Origin: Lunularia cruciata
Lineage: Eukaryota > Streptophyta > Marchantiopsida > Lunulariales > Lunulariaceae
Length of the DNA stretch: 64,000 nt
Reading direction: 5' to 3'
Assembly (NCBI GenBank): GCA_948567375.1
Contig: OX419757.1
Coordinates: forward strand, 28,086,001 to 28,150,000
Shown: one piece after another, positions 36,555 through 48,800 of the stretch
Layout: each line of letters starts with the position of its first letter
How positions within the stretch are numbered: the stretch's first letter is position 1
Made by a program: the position numbers and the translations under genes
The notes under the pieces: generated by a model
Told to the model about the DNA's origin: nothing
The model's input: only the letters and a program-made list of their open reading frames with translations
The model's database searches: none

Positions 36555-39060
36555 CCCTCGAAAGAGAACATGGACAACCCTGAACCTGCGGCAGTACCTG
36601 CATGGTTGTAGCGTTTTTACAAGAACGAAACTTTAAAGGTCTGTGAGGAACTATATATGCTTCCTTTCTATTGTGATTTTTCCTTCCTAAATAAGCTACG
36701 TCTCGTGTTCAATTCAGGGGAGTAGGTGAGCAACTATTGCCGATTTTGATGAAAAGCTGTTGAGCTGCCAAGACTTGATAAGATCATTCTTCCTTCACCT
36801 TAAATCCTTCATAGAATATCGCTAACCAATGTCCTTTATAGAATATTAGAGAATTTCATCAGTTGACTTTCCTACCGAAGAGATGGTGGTGAGTCCACTC
36901 GACTTTGAGCAACATGTTCAGCCTATTACTATCAAGGCAGACCATTTACCTTTTGCCACAAATCAAATGTAATTTGTATGAGTTCATCTCTATACAACTA
37001 ACATTTTGTACAAGACTGACTGACCATGATTTTGCTTGAGTGCGTTTTCTCTGTTATCAGACCACCTCCGCCTTTCGTGAGTGCTTTCAGCTCCCCTAAA
37101 AGTACTGAAGATGTATCTCTGAAAGTGGATGTAGTGGGGTTACTGGCCCAAAGAGCATACTTTTGGAACTGTAGACCTGCATCAAGCATTCGTACGTCTG
37201 CGGTGCAGTTACACTATGATATTTTTCGGAGATGTACCGTCTATTTTCCTGGTGATAATCTGGGATTAAGAGACTCAGGTCTCGAAGAGCTCGTTTCCTA
37301 TCTTTTAAGTGTTCTGAATGAGTGATCCTAGGGTACTCCACCGCGATGAACAGACCTTCACATTCTTAGAGAACTCTACATGCATGACGTACCTTGTCCT
37401 ACGGCACAAGGTAAGCACCACCAAATAGTAAACCAAGGACGTCCTGTATCAAAGTGTAGTTTGCAATATTGGTGATGATGGTACAAAATTTCCCCAAATA
37501 AGAACATAAGTTTATATAGTAATTTACCTGTCTTGTTTAAAATATCTAGTAGAAAAATTTCTCGCTCTTAGTCACAGCGCTTGTGTGGTACATGAATTGT
37601 AGAAAGAGGTCGTGCTTAGTACCATACGACATGAGTGATGTGAGCAGATCCTCGAGTCGCACTTCTGAAACGAACCGTGTAAATTCAAATTTAATCCAAT
37701 ATCTTAAGACCTCGAGTAGATCTCTAAACCTAGAGTTGGTCTCTACTATCATAAGCTATCAAGCTCACACCCATGTGGAACACTGGTGTCTAGCTTCAAT
37801 GTCAGGGTTAAGAGAGCCAGAACATTCTCCAACGAGAATCCGATTTCGATCAAATGTAATTTCCGATTCACCGAATGATACTTTTGGTTATATTTTACAA
37901 AGTTGGATCATCAGGCTCATGACGTACCTGCAGACGTTCAGCATGTTTTCTCGTCGTTCCTCAGTCGAAATTTTGTCGGTTGTTGCATAGCTAGGGTGGA
38001 TAATGTCGAGTGTAGATGTGTTTTCAGCTAAGCGAGGAATAGATAGAGAAGGACAAAACAGGTTGCTTCAGCTTTTCTGCCAGCCTTCTACTGCATTTCA
38101 AGTTGACTTGACACACCCCGGCTCCTCGGTAATATGTATGATGCACACTTATTTTGTCATACGGTATCATAACCGTCAGTACAAATTCTAGATATTTCTT
38201 AGATATCTTCCTTTGTTCTTCATAGGACTATTCACAAGACAGCAGTTTACTAAGAATGAGGTTGAGATCAGTGTTAAGATAAAAGACAAAGTGTGTCGGA
38301 CTTAAAGGCCGAGACAGACAGAAAGGGGCACAGATGCAATCTGGGAATGAGCAAGAGAAACGCAGGGCCAAATTTTATTCTTCTCTCCTCCAAGTTGCAG
38401 GAAATTTTCAATAGGACAAATCAAAATCAGTTTAGGCAAACCTGAAGATGATTGAGCTTGAGACGGTAATGTTGGAGAATTAACATAATAAGCTGAGTCT
38501 ATTTCGGTCTTCCTGGAGTGTCGAGTAACCAAGTGATAGGTACTCGCCAGAGTACGCAACAGTAGAGTGGTGGTGAGTGAGTCAAGGGGTCCCTACTAGA
38601 GGAGACTCGCGGAGTGGGTATAGTTAGACTTCGCCTTTCCAATCGACTAGGTGGTGACTGTCATGGGTCCTACTAGACTCTAGAGAGAAGAGGTTGAGTT
38701 TGGATTGGATGCTGCGGTCCAATCTCTCTCAACTCAAGAGAAGTAGAGGTGGGGCTGGGCTGGAGTGGTACAATTCATACCATGCCAGCCAGCCAGCAGA
38801 CGTCCTGAGTGGGGATTGTGACAAAATACAAGTGGGGCTACAGAAGCAAACAAAAGAAATGTAAAATATATTGGGGGAGATACTACATTGTGAGAGGGAG
38901 AGAGCAGCAGCAGGAGCGCCACTGATCTGAACTGAACTACAGTGGAGTTGGTAACTTTTGGCTCGAGGGAGCCCAGGCTGCTTGAACCGGGAGAAAGGGG
39001 GAGATGAGCCGCAAAAAACGCATTCTGCTGGCAAGACCATGTGATTCCCAATCCGCCCAA
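36555..39060. other. Intergenic region upstream of the bHLH gene
   Basis: No recognised gene. The longest frames (37026-37325 and 37583-37990, plus) have no familiar domain and no exon-chain support. A purine-rich stretch with GAGAGGGAGAGAGCAGCAGC near 38890 precedes the TATA box and could belong to the promoter. Confidence 0.45.
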
Positions 39061-39068
39061 TATATAAA
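39061..39068 (+). promoter_or_regulatory. TATA box of the bHLH gene
   Basis: TATATAAA, in CCCAATATATAAAGCGG, is followed about 30 bases later by pyrimidine-rich sequence (CTGCTCTCCTTCTGTCTCCG) typical of a plant transcription start and 5' leader. The position agrees with the gene downstream. The start site itself is inferred, near 39090-39105. Confidence 0.65.
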
Positions 39069-39192
39069 GCGGTCCAGTCGTCCACGCTGCTCTCCTTCTG
39101 TCTCCGTGCCATCGATTGCTCCAGCTCACTCATACCTCCTTTTCCAGTCCTCTTCCCAGTTCTACTACAGCTGATCATCACTGCCCACTGCC

Positions 39193-39240
39193 ATGGCCAC
39201 CTTGGCTAGTAGTTTTCCTGTCTGGGCCCATCTGCTGTAA
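39193..39240 (+). CDS. Upstream small ORF (15 codons) in the bHLH leader
   Basis: MATLASSFPVWAHLL, then TAA. Its ATG has a strong context (GCCATGG) and is the first ATG in the inferred 5' leader. Upstream ORFs of this kind usually reduce translation of the main protein. A second one, MRVPPHNFASLF, lies at 39404-39442. Whether the leader includes them depends on the transcription start and the 5'-UTR intron, which begins at a clear donor TTCAG|GTATGT after 39540. Confidence 0.45.
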   Translation: MATLASSFPVWAHLL

Positions 39241-40203
39241 GCTCTCTCCTCCTTCACCATCCCTATGTAATGAATGGCTTCTGACTGACTGCCTGCTCTG
39301 CGTGTGTGGTCGTTTTTTCTTCTTTCTCTTCCTAGACTGCCGTAGTCTCCAGTCTCTGCACTCACTCACTGTGGTCTACTACTTTTTGCGGCTCTTAATA
39401 CAAATGCGAGTCCCGCCGCACAACTTCGCTTCGCTCTTTTGATTCATACTGTCACTCTTCACAATCTCCGTGCTGCTTTGTGTGCGTTTCTGCTGCTGAC
39501 CTCCACTCCCGTATTGCTAGCTCTTCTGCAGTCTCTTCAGGTATGTGTGTCGTAACGAATTGTTCGAAACGTGGCTTATTTATATGTCTCGTCGTGCCAT
39601 TTTCGGTAAAATGCGAAATGTTTGTGCATAGCCCGCTGCATTTCTCGATACTACTGTCGAGGTCCAGTTTGCCATTTGTCGCGGACACGGCATTGACGGC
39701 GCAAGGTTCTGTTCTCACCGTATTGACCATGAGGTTGGCTCGAGGCTGAGGACTTCCTGTCGTTGTTCCACTCCAGCCCTTGAATTTTTGTTTGAGTCCT
39801 TGCTCCTTGTTTCCTTTCTGAAGCAAGGAAGAAAGGTCCGCGTAGAATTGGAACTCGGCGATTGCATTCTCACCCCAAGGCGTACATTGACAACATAGAG
39901 CCACTGTCTCAAAAGTTCCCGCTCATCTGATCCTTCGCAATGCCGCCGTTGTATGCATCTGCATCACACCGTTCCAAATTCTTCAATATTCAGATTGGAT
40001 CTTAAGATCCAGAGCGTGCTTATGTTCACTCCTTGTGACAGCAGCTGCAATCAGACCCACCTCACTCTTCAAACCGTATTCACACAAGCGTGTTTGATGC
40101 ATGGTTGCTGCGGTAGATTTCGGATCAGATCGCCAATTGAGTCCTCTACAGTTCATTCCCAGTGTGCTATTCATGTTTCGCTATAGTCCAATGCAGTAGT
40201 CAG

Positions 40204-42047
40204 ATGCTTAAATTCCCTCAAAATCAGGTCTGTTCCTTATCTGCTCCATTGATTGCGCATGGTGGTACGACTGAAGTAAAATAGAAGGCTGGGTCTTTAT
40301 GAATTTAACTTTCCGAGTCAAACCTTAGCTTTACTGTCGGCGAATATGGCGAGATAGACCTGTAGATAGATAGATCAGGTGCAGAAGCAGAAACCAGCTT
40401 CGGGTATTTGTGCTGTTTGCATCTGGAAGAACGTGGACAGTAGTTGTGCAAATTGAAATGTGTGCTGAACTCAGGCCCAGGGTCTTGCTTCTACAGCCTA
40501 GGTTTGCAGGTCATTGATACTTGGGGTGATTTGTGTAATGCTAGTGACCCAAGCGTGGTGGAGCACGGCCAGCTGCCAAGGCCGACCTCCGATGCGTTTA
40601 CTGAGTGTGGAAGTCCCCCTCTTTCACAGCATTGGGAAACTCACGAAATGGATTACTCGTCTCACTACCTGATTCAGCCACAGGCACACATGACCTCCGC
40701 TCCTCACATGCCGACTTTGCAGTGGACCACGAACCCTGATGGTGGTCACCACACCAACCTCTTGCAGCACTGCCCGGACTATCAGCAGCAGCAGCAGCAA
40801 GAGGCAGTCCACCACCAGGATCAGCATTCTCACCTTCTTCAACAGACAAAAGCTGCTCTAAATCACATGGTGGGTTTGCCGGCATTCAGCTCTATAACTC
40901 CCTAGCACGTTGAGCTGTTTCATGGTGCTAACTCCGGAATTAATGTAGGACTTCTGGAGCAATCTGTTTCGAGATTAACTGTTTTCAATTTTCGTTTCAG
41001 TCTGACCCGCATGAAGATCGCGATTCCAAAAGACCTGTCCCGAGCATGGGGGTTCAGGGGGAATTAGCTAACTCGGAAACTTTCACAAAGAGGCCCCGGC
41101 TTGAGCAACAGCCGCAGCAGCAGCAAGGTCCCAACGTACCGTTCAAGGTATGCTGCGAGAAAACCAGCGGGCGAAACCGTCTTTGTCCCGCTTACGAAAT
41201 ATAACTCGATGATAATGTTAATCGCAGGAGTCTGTATCCTTGCTTTACAATCGTACCGCTCAGATTTGGTCTTATCTTGAGATCGAGCAGGAGTTTGAAA
41301 TGTTACACGATCTCCAGATGCAGGTGCGGAAAGAGAAGTTGGGGGAGCGGATTACTGCGCTTCAGCAGCTCGTGTCTCCATTTGGCAAGGTTGATTGGAT
41401 CTCGAATTTGAGATGATGTAACTTCTACAATTTTGCTCTCAACGGATGCATTGAAGGATGATCTCATATCTCGATTTCTTGCAGACTGATACAGCATCTG
41501 TGCTCCTTGAGGCCATAGGATACATCAAGTTCTTGCAAGAGCAAGTCCAGGTATGGTTAATACTCATAATTACAATGCTCCCAGCCTGATCGTTCTCATA
41601 GTGGGTCGATCGATTCATTCACGGTGCTCTTGGCATCTACCGGAGACTAGTAACGATAATCAAGTTCTCCGCTGTCCAGGTGCTCAGCACGCCTTACATG
41701 AAATCCAACGTCGGTCCAAGCAGCATGCACCATGTAAGTACCAACATCACCTGATTCAATTAAACGTTCTTGGTTTTAGGTCTTCAGGTGAAATGGTCGT
41801 TGTCCTTGTAGCCAGCTTACGGTTGACATCGTGGGTTGGAATGATGCTTGGATTGGGACGGTAGGATAACTCGCACGATGTGAACAAGATGGGGTGGCCG
41901 TCTTCAAAGGTGAAGAACCAGGATGACTCAAGACAAGATCTCCGAAGTAGGGGCCTGTGCCTGGTACCGGTGTCTTGCACTCTACAGGTGGCGAACGACA
42001 ATGGGGCTGATTTCTGGACGCCAGCCATTGGAGGTAGCTGCCGGTGA
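40204..42047 (+). CDS. bHLH transcription factor (AtbHLH68/112/123-like), seven coding exons
   Basis: The predicted nuclear regulator has about 299 residues. Coding exons are 40204-40227, 40510-40869, 41001-41147, 41324-41389, 41485-41550, 41680-41733 and 41865-42047, every junction GT-AG and phase 0. The bHLH spans exons 4-6: [20 protein letters not shown] (basic part and helix 1), [20 protein letters not shown] (loop and helix 2), then VLSTPYM. This and the C-terminal [17 protein letters not shown] with [12 protein letters not shown] are hallmarks of the plant subfamily containing AtbHLH68, 110, 112, 123 and 133. The usual His-Glu-Arg basic triad is replaced, as is known for this group. A Gln/His-rich stretch lies in exon 2. 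The first exon (MLKFPQNQ) is my inference, since the upstream frame has a stop and ATG 40204 joins in frame; the alternative start is ATG 40648 (MDYSS). No break is seen. Confidence 0.93.
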
Positions 42048-42517
42048 TCAATCTGCAGTAGGGGACGACGTCTACATTGTCATTATTTTGACATTGATAT
42101 TGACATTGGCCCATCTCTAGACAGTTTTGATAAGTTGTGTGTGTAGTGCTCGAAGTCCCAGAACGATGACATTCCCCGAAGCAATCAGGATAAATCCACT
42201 GCTAGCTGCCCCCGCCCAAATGCAAGTGTCTGCAGCGACCGAGTGTTTTGGTCCACCTCAGAGCTGAATGTACATACATCGCCGTCAGAGTACTCAGGTG
42301 ACCAGCCACTACTGAGCCGATCAAGTATCAGATCAGTTAGCGCAATCAAATCCCAACTTGGTCGAACATTAAACGCGTCTTGGTGCTTCAGACCTAGGTG
42401 AGAGCTTAGATAGTGAGAAGCTGGCGCAGTGCAGTGGACCTGTCAACCGTCTCTCTTCCTGTTATTCATTCCCCTCAAAAAGTTGAGGGAGTCAGCAAAA
42501 GTAAACAGTGTATATAA

Positions 42518-42532
42518 AATAAACTCAATAAA
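42518..42532 (+). terminator. Poly(A) signals of the bHLH gene
   Basis: Two AATAAA hexamers (42518-42523 and 42527-42532) lie about 470 bases after the stop codon, in an AT-rich pocket. They are the first clear candidates for the 3' end of the transcript. Confidence 0.5.
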
Positions 42533-45346
42533 TCAGATGGAGCAATCATTGGACATCATTCATTTCTGATATCAATCTATCACGCGCAAATCTGTCGTCA
42601 TGGTCAGTGAGGAAACAAGGGAAGAGTGAATTCCAGAAGATGGGAAAGCTTCCATCGTGGGTTACAAATGGTAAAGAGTGTATTGCAGTAGAGACATCTT
42701 GCTTGTCGTAACCGGTTTTATGACTCGAATAACACATGCATTCACGCTGTGCATGTGTTTTTTCCATGGATGATGAGATTCACAAGCCTCATTTTTGCGC
42801 CACGAAATAAGACAATCCTGGCATAGAGGTCTGGATGAGGTCAAGTGCATGTCTGGCATAGAGGTCTGGATGAGTGAAGTGCATGACCGTTTGGACAGTG
42901 CATCTCACCCATTTAATGAAAATCTGAAAGAGGACGAGTTTTCCAATAGAGAAATTCACGTCACACCCAAGGGGTATGCGCACAATCAGGTGTACGAAGG
43001 TTTCAGACTCAGCACACACTTAGTCAAGAAGACGAGGTTGGGCATTTTAGGCACGGGGCTTCTGAGACCTGGCACGGATACTCTGGAGGTGGAGAGGACA
43101 TGAAGTATCTGATAGATATTACCCAGGGATATCTTTTCATGCTTAGTGGGGCAGACATGTCTTATCTCAATCAGGTGAAGTGAGGTATCGATTAACATCT
43201 GGCTCCAGTTTTCAAGAAAGTACCGCCGAAGTTCATGAAATCTAAGGTTCGTAGAAGCTCCCTGTACCTCAACTCCTCTTCTGCGTAGTACGGTATCTCA
43301 CCTGCGCGAGTAGTCTTTTAATGAGCCTAAATTCGAAGCGAACCATGCTACTGCAGGTCCGAGTGCGACTAGACGGAATGGTAGATGTACACAAACGACA
43401 TCGCTGGAAAGAAATTTTGTGGTAGTTGAGCGGAGTTTTCTTCCCTATTCTAGCCTCAAGGAGATAAATTCTAGTCTGGACGACAACGCCAACCGGTGGC
43501 CGACTTCATCGACGTGAGAAAAGCTGCGAGAGTTGATCCGGGTTTCGATCAGTTGCAGCAGATAAAACGACCGGTAGAATAGCAACAGGTACCCACAAGA
43601 GAAAGTCAGCCCTTCCGTGTGTCTGTGATGGTACTAACGAGATGCACTACCTTTTGTGTGTCTCTCAACGCTTTTCGCCCGACTCGCTCTAACTGACAGA
43701 TGGCTGCTTCAGAATTTCAACTTTAACGTATGTTCCACGCTCCTGCAGCGAAAACCTCTCGTTCCTGCCTTCGGCTCCTCTCGGAAGCATCAAAGAGAAC
43801 AGTGCGGGTAAGATACTTAACTGCAAGTCAAACTCCACCAAGCAGCGAACCAGCAAAATCTTTAACGCTGTGCACTCATTCCTCGTCGTCAAGATCGTCA
43901 ACAGTTGAAGAAGTGATTTCAATTAAATGTGATTTCATTTCACTGTACAACAACCCTCTCAGAGAACAGTGTTCATACTATAGCTGGTACTGTTGTTGTC
44001 TCTCCGGACTTACCGAAAATTTCTCCACTATTTCAATCTGCCAGATTATCATTTCAAAGAGCAGAGCTTTCTTCTCCAGATAAGCACCTAATCTCGTTGC
44101 CATTATCTGACTCCAATTTGAGATTACGTTTCTTATCAACCTTCTGATTGCAGCTCCTGTTTACGATACCATCTGGTACAGCTGAAAGCTGCAATTACTA
44201 CTTATCAATCTCTGCCATAGTACCTACCTGATACACAACTACTGTTAAAATTTGTCCGAAAGGTGAAAGACTGTACAGAGTCCAATCATCCGAGAATCTG
44301 TATGACGAAGAATCATAGAAGTGTTCTCCTCCATGCTTTTCAAACGGTACTGTTGTTGGTTATTTGGGTTGGGTACACCTGAAACTAATATTTTCATCAT
44401 TTTCTTCAGCAACCAACCTGCTGCATTGCATGCTAGTGATCATGAACATTGCATGAGAGGCTGCTGCCCCCCGCTGTTGTTCTTTGTAGTGCGCTCTCAA
44501 AGGACCATGTACGAACACAAATGTCTCGCTTTGCACTCGAAAAGTTGACAGACACAAAGTGATTGCGCTTTCTTTTACTTGTGCTGCTGTGAAACAATTC
44601 TTTCTTGTCAAAAGATGTGACTGATCCACATCCTCGTTTTATATTCACTTATTCCTCCACATCTCCATCTTCCTGAACAATGTTTCCCCTGTAAATCATA
44701 GAAACATTGCAATCTGTAAGCAAGAACATGAACGACCTTACAAATTTGTATTGTGAATGTAATCTCAAAACAATCCACCAAGTCTCCTCCACTTTCGCAT
44801 CTCTTTCCAGTAACAGGTGAAACGGTGCTGAAATCAAATAGCTTTCCTGAAAACACACGAAATTGTTTGATTGATTCTTCAATTTCCAGTAAGTATAGGA
44901 ATCGGAGGACGCAAAAGACGTTTTATTTGTAAGGGTGGTAGAATGCAATTGATCGCCTCGTTTGCATTAATTCACAACAGCATTATAGCAGATTCCTGAA
45001 TTTAGTACCACCTCCACAATCCAGGGAACTGCGGATGTTCCACCCAAAAGTAGGGTGGAACATCCGCAGTCCTAATGGCCGCTAAAAGCTGGGGAGGTCG
45101 GCTATAACTACAGCACGTCTTCGGCGGAGGCCAATTTATTGACTTAATGCATTGCAGCAATTGTCCGGTCCTAAGATCCATCAGACTTGGGGTTCAGATA
45201 GCCGCCAAGTTAGAGCTAAGATAACTGTAGCTATCCTTGAAATGAGCGGCCGGATGACTGCAGCTATTCCCCATTTCTTGCCTGCAGGTGTGGCAGATTC
45301 TTTCGTATGGTCCTCGATACCACCAAATGTGGAGAGGATCCACTAT
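42533..45346. other. Intergenic DNA downstream of the bHLH gene
   Basis: No gene recognised on either strand. It holds a tandem duplication of about 34 bases (42818-42851 and 42853-42885, CTGGCATAGAGGTCTGGATG) and a perfect 18-bp hairpin at 45028-45070. Frames up to 117 codons (43730-44083) are pyrimidine-rich shadows without domains. Confidence 0.5.
45028..45070. repeat. Perfect 18-bp inverted repeat (hairpin)
   Basis: ACTGCGGATGTTCCACCC at 45028-45045 is followed by AAAAGTA and its exact reverse complement GGGTGGAACATCCGCAGT at 45053-45070. Its GC content is higher than that of its surroundings. No terminator-like T run follows, and no longer precursor-like pairing was noticed on either side. 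Confidence 0.9.
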
Positions 45347-45746
45347 TGTTAGAAAATACAGTCCCCAGGACCTCTCGCAATAGCACATCATCAAGCCCAT
45401 TAAATATAAATCAGGGGACTAACTGGAAATAACGTGATTCACTCCCTGTCCCGGAAGCTACCTCCAGCCTTCGAACTTTTATTTCTCATTGCACATAGAT
45501 ATATATACACACAAATAGAGATAGTCCCCCAACACTTTCATCCGACTGCTGAACTCCTGAATATTGATTTGCAGGACTTCATGAGTATTGACCCCTCAAG
45601 ATATCTAGTCACTTTAATACTTAGCCTTAGTAATGACTGAACATATCTAGACAAGTGACTGTCCCTATCCTCACTGCATATTTCATGAATAGAGTTTGCT
45701 CTTGCTCTTGATCAGTCAAGTCATTGATAACAAGCCAAACATAACA
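45347..45746 (-). repeat. 3' LTR of copia element B
   Basis: On the plus strand it begins TGTTAGAAAATACAG and ends AAGCCAAACATAACA, so on the element strand it runs TGTTATG...CTAACA. It is about 400 bases long, 44 shorter than the partner at 55430-55873, mainly through loss of a GTTGGATGTTGGTTCAGTCG block and a nearby stretch. A purine tract (GCAAAAGGTGGAGAT on the minus strand) adjoins it at 45747-45761. Confidence 0.93.
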
Positions 45747-45867
45747 ATCTCCACCTTTTGCTTGTATCCACCATATCATCCCAAAGAGCAACATTGAATG
45801 TTGAGCAAGCTCATGCATAACTTGAACTTCTCAGCAGGAACAAGTTTAGTCAACATATCAACTGCAT

Positions 45868-48800
45868 TTACTCTGTGCCAATCTTTTGCAAATTGATCTC
45901 ACCATTTGTCACAGCTTCCTTGATAAAATGATGTCTCACATCAATATGCTTTGTCCTTGAATGATATACTTGATTCTTGGCCAAGTGAATAGCGCTTTGA
46001 CTATCACAAAAAAGTATGGACTTCATGTTAGGGAGTCTTACATCCTTGGCTAATCTTTGTAGCCATATTGCCTCTTTGGCAGCCACAGTTGTTGCCATAT
46101 ATTCCGCCTCTGTAGTAGAAAGAGCAACAGTAGATTGGAGAGTAGACTTCCAACTTACTACACCACCAACAAGTGTAAAAACAAATCCTGTTGTAGACCA
46201 TCTCTTATCCAAGTCTCTGGCAAAATCAGAATCTACATACCTTGTAATTCTTCCTTCTTGGTCCTTCTCCACATCAAAGGTAATGCCAATATTTATAATC
46301 CTTTTCAAGTAACAAAGTATCCACTTCACAAGTTCACAATGTTATTTCCCGGGATTTGCCATATATCTATTCACCATACACACAACATATGAGATGTTTA
46401 GTCTAGTGCAGACCATAGCAGACATTAAACTCCCAACAACACTAGCATAAGGAATATTTGACAAAACTTTTCTCCCCTCCTCATTTGACAGACATTGCTC
46501 CAATGATATCCTAAAATGACTTGCCATTGGAGTGTTCATTGGTTTTGCATTCTCCATGCCAAACCGAGCAAGTAATTTTGCAAATATCTCCTTTGAGATA
46601 TCCATAACTTTCCCTTGCTCCTATCCCTGTGGATTTCAATCCCAAGCACCCTCTTTGAAGAACCCAAGTCCTTCATATCAAACTCCTTACCAAGTTGTGC
46701 TTTCAATTTCTCCACCTCAACCGTATCATCCACATATAGTACCAAGATGATTAAATCAAATACTCTAGGTCCATGTAGCTTTGTGAGGTACACACAACAA
46801 TCTGATTCACTTATGTTATATCCATGCTTCAACATGAAAGCATCAAATTTCATGTACCAAAGTCTTGGACTTTGCTTTAGTTCATATAAAGACTTTTGTA
46901 ACCTACAAACTAGGTTTTGGTTCCTCGGTACCACAAAACCTTCAGGTTGATGCATGTAAATCTCCTCCTCCAATTCTCCATGTAAAAAAGAAATTTTAAC
47001 ATCTAGTTGCTCCAACTCCAAGTTATGCAATGCAACTATTGGCATTAGTGCACAAATTGAAGAGATTTTTACCATTGGTGAAAAAAATCTCGTTGAAGTC
47101 AATACCTTCTTTTTGGCTATAACACTTTGCTACAAGCCTTGCTTTGTATTGGTCTCCACCTGATTTTGGAAGTCCTTCCTTCCTCTGGAATATCCATTTA
47201 CAACCAATTGCCTTCTTTCCCATAGGCAATTTTTCAAGTCTCAAAGTTTGGTTTTTGGCCAAAAACTTCATCTCCTTTTCCATTGCACAATGCCACTTTT
47301 GGCACTCTTGATCTTTCATTGCCTCTTCATATGAAGAAGGATCACCATTCTCCGTAAAAAGAGCATAAGCTACAAATGAATCATCAAATCTCTTTGGAGG
47401 CCTTCTATCCCTATTTGGATACCTATGTTCAGAAATCACTTTTGGACTTTGCTCTTCTAATGGATCACTTAATAGATTTACAAGAGGTGAAATTTCTTCA
47501 TTTCCAAGATCAATATCTATCTTAACAAATCTGACTGAATTTTTTTTCCTTTTTTTTTTTTGCTATAGTAATTTTCTTCATTGTACTAGTCTCATCAAAA
47601 ACTACATCCCTACTCACAACTAGACAACACCTTTTTGGATCCCATAATCTATATCCCTTTGTATCCTTCTCATATCCCAAGAATATACATTTTCTAGATT
47701 TGGTATCTAACTTTGTCCTTTGTTCTTGTTGAATATGAACATAAGCTGTGCATCCAAACACTCTAAGTGAAGAGTAATCAACATGCTGACCTAACCATTT
47801 TTCTATAGGTATCTTACACTCAATAGCTGTAGAGGGAGAAATGTTTACCAAATGACCAGCCATATTTATAGCTTCTGCCCCAAACTCTTCTCCAATCCGG
47901 CATTGCTTAACATACTTCTTGCTTTCTCCAAGAGTGTACAATTACTCCGCTCTACCACATCATTTTGTTGAGGGGTACCTGGTATGGTAAAGTGATGAAT
48001 TATCCCTTCACTCTTACAATATCTATCAAACTCTCCAGATTTGTATTCTCCACCATTATCAGATCTCAAACACTTCACTTTCCTTCTAGTTTGTTTTTCC
48101 ATCATCACCTTCCATTGTTTAAAGATAGAGAAGACCTCTGATTTTGCTTCATGGTGTAGACCCATACTCTCCTAGAGTAATCATCAACCAAAGATACAAA
48201 ATATAATGCTCCAGATTTTGAAGCTATAGGTGCAGGGCCACAAACATCAGAATGCACAAAGTCTAAAATTCCCTTTGTGCAATGAATTCTTGTGGAAAAG
48301 CTTACCTTACATTGCTTTCCTATTACACAATGCTCACAGAATTTTAACTTACAATTTATAAGGCCCTTCAGAAGTTGTTGCTTGGACAATTTACTTAGAC
48401 CCTTTCACTCATATAACCCAAACATAGTTGCCATAACTGAAGAAAATCTTTGGGATCTTCATTTCCAGAAATAGTACTTGCCACTCCTCCAGTGATTGTC
48501 TCTCCAACAAACTCATAAAGATTTCCTATCTTCTTTCTCTTCATTACACCCAATGCTCCTTTTGATACTTTGAGTGTTCCATTTTGCTCTCCACCTCCAA
48601 CCATTTGAGTCCAAAGTGCCTAGGGATATCAATTTCTTCCTTAACTCTGGAACATGCCTCATATCAGCAAGAGTCCTCACATCTTAATGCGTATTGTACC
48701 AATGCCAATAGCTTTACATGCCATGTTGTTTCCCATTATTACAGATCCTTCATTGAATGATTTGTACTCATGAAACCACTCCTTATTTGGACACATATGA

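Noticed and set aside
37583-37990. 135-codon open frame, plus strand
   Set aside because: Starts at GTG, Ser/Arg-rich without any motif, and lies in intergenic DNA upstream of the bHLH promoter; likely chance.
38729-39181. Two 130-150 codon frames on the minus strand across the bHLH promoter
   Set aside because: They overlap the TATA box and pyrimidine-rich leader and show only low-complexity Ser/Leu/Pro sequence; shadows.
39452-39904. 150-codon minus-strand frame
   Set aside because: Antisense to the leader and first intron of the bHLH gene, with no domain; treated as a shadow.
41228-41322. Possible extra bHLH exon (ESVSLLYNR... reading)
   Set aside because: An acceptor-like AATCGCAG precedes it, but the direct join of 41147 to 41324 gives the conserved FKVRKEK junction of this subfamily in phase.
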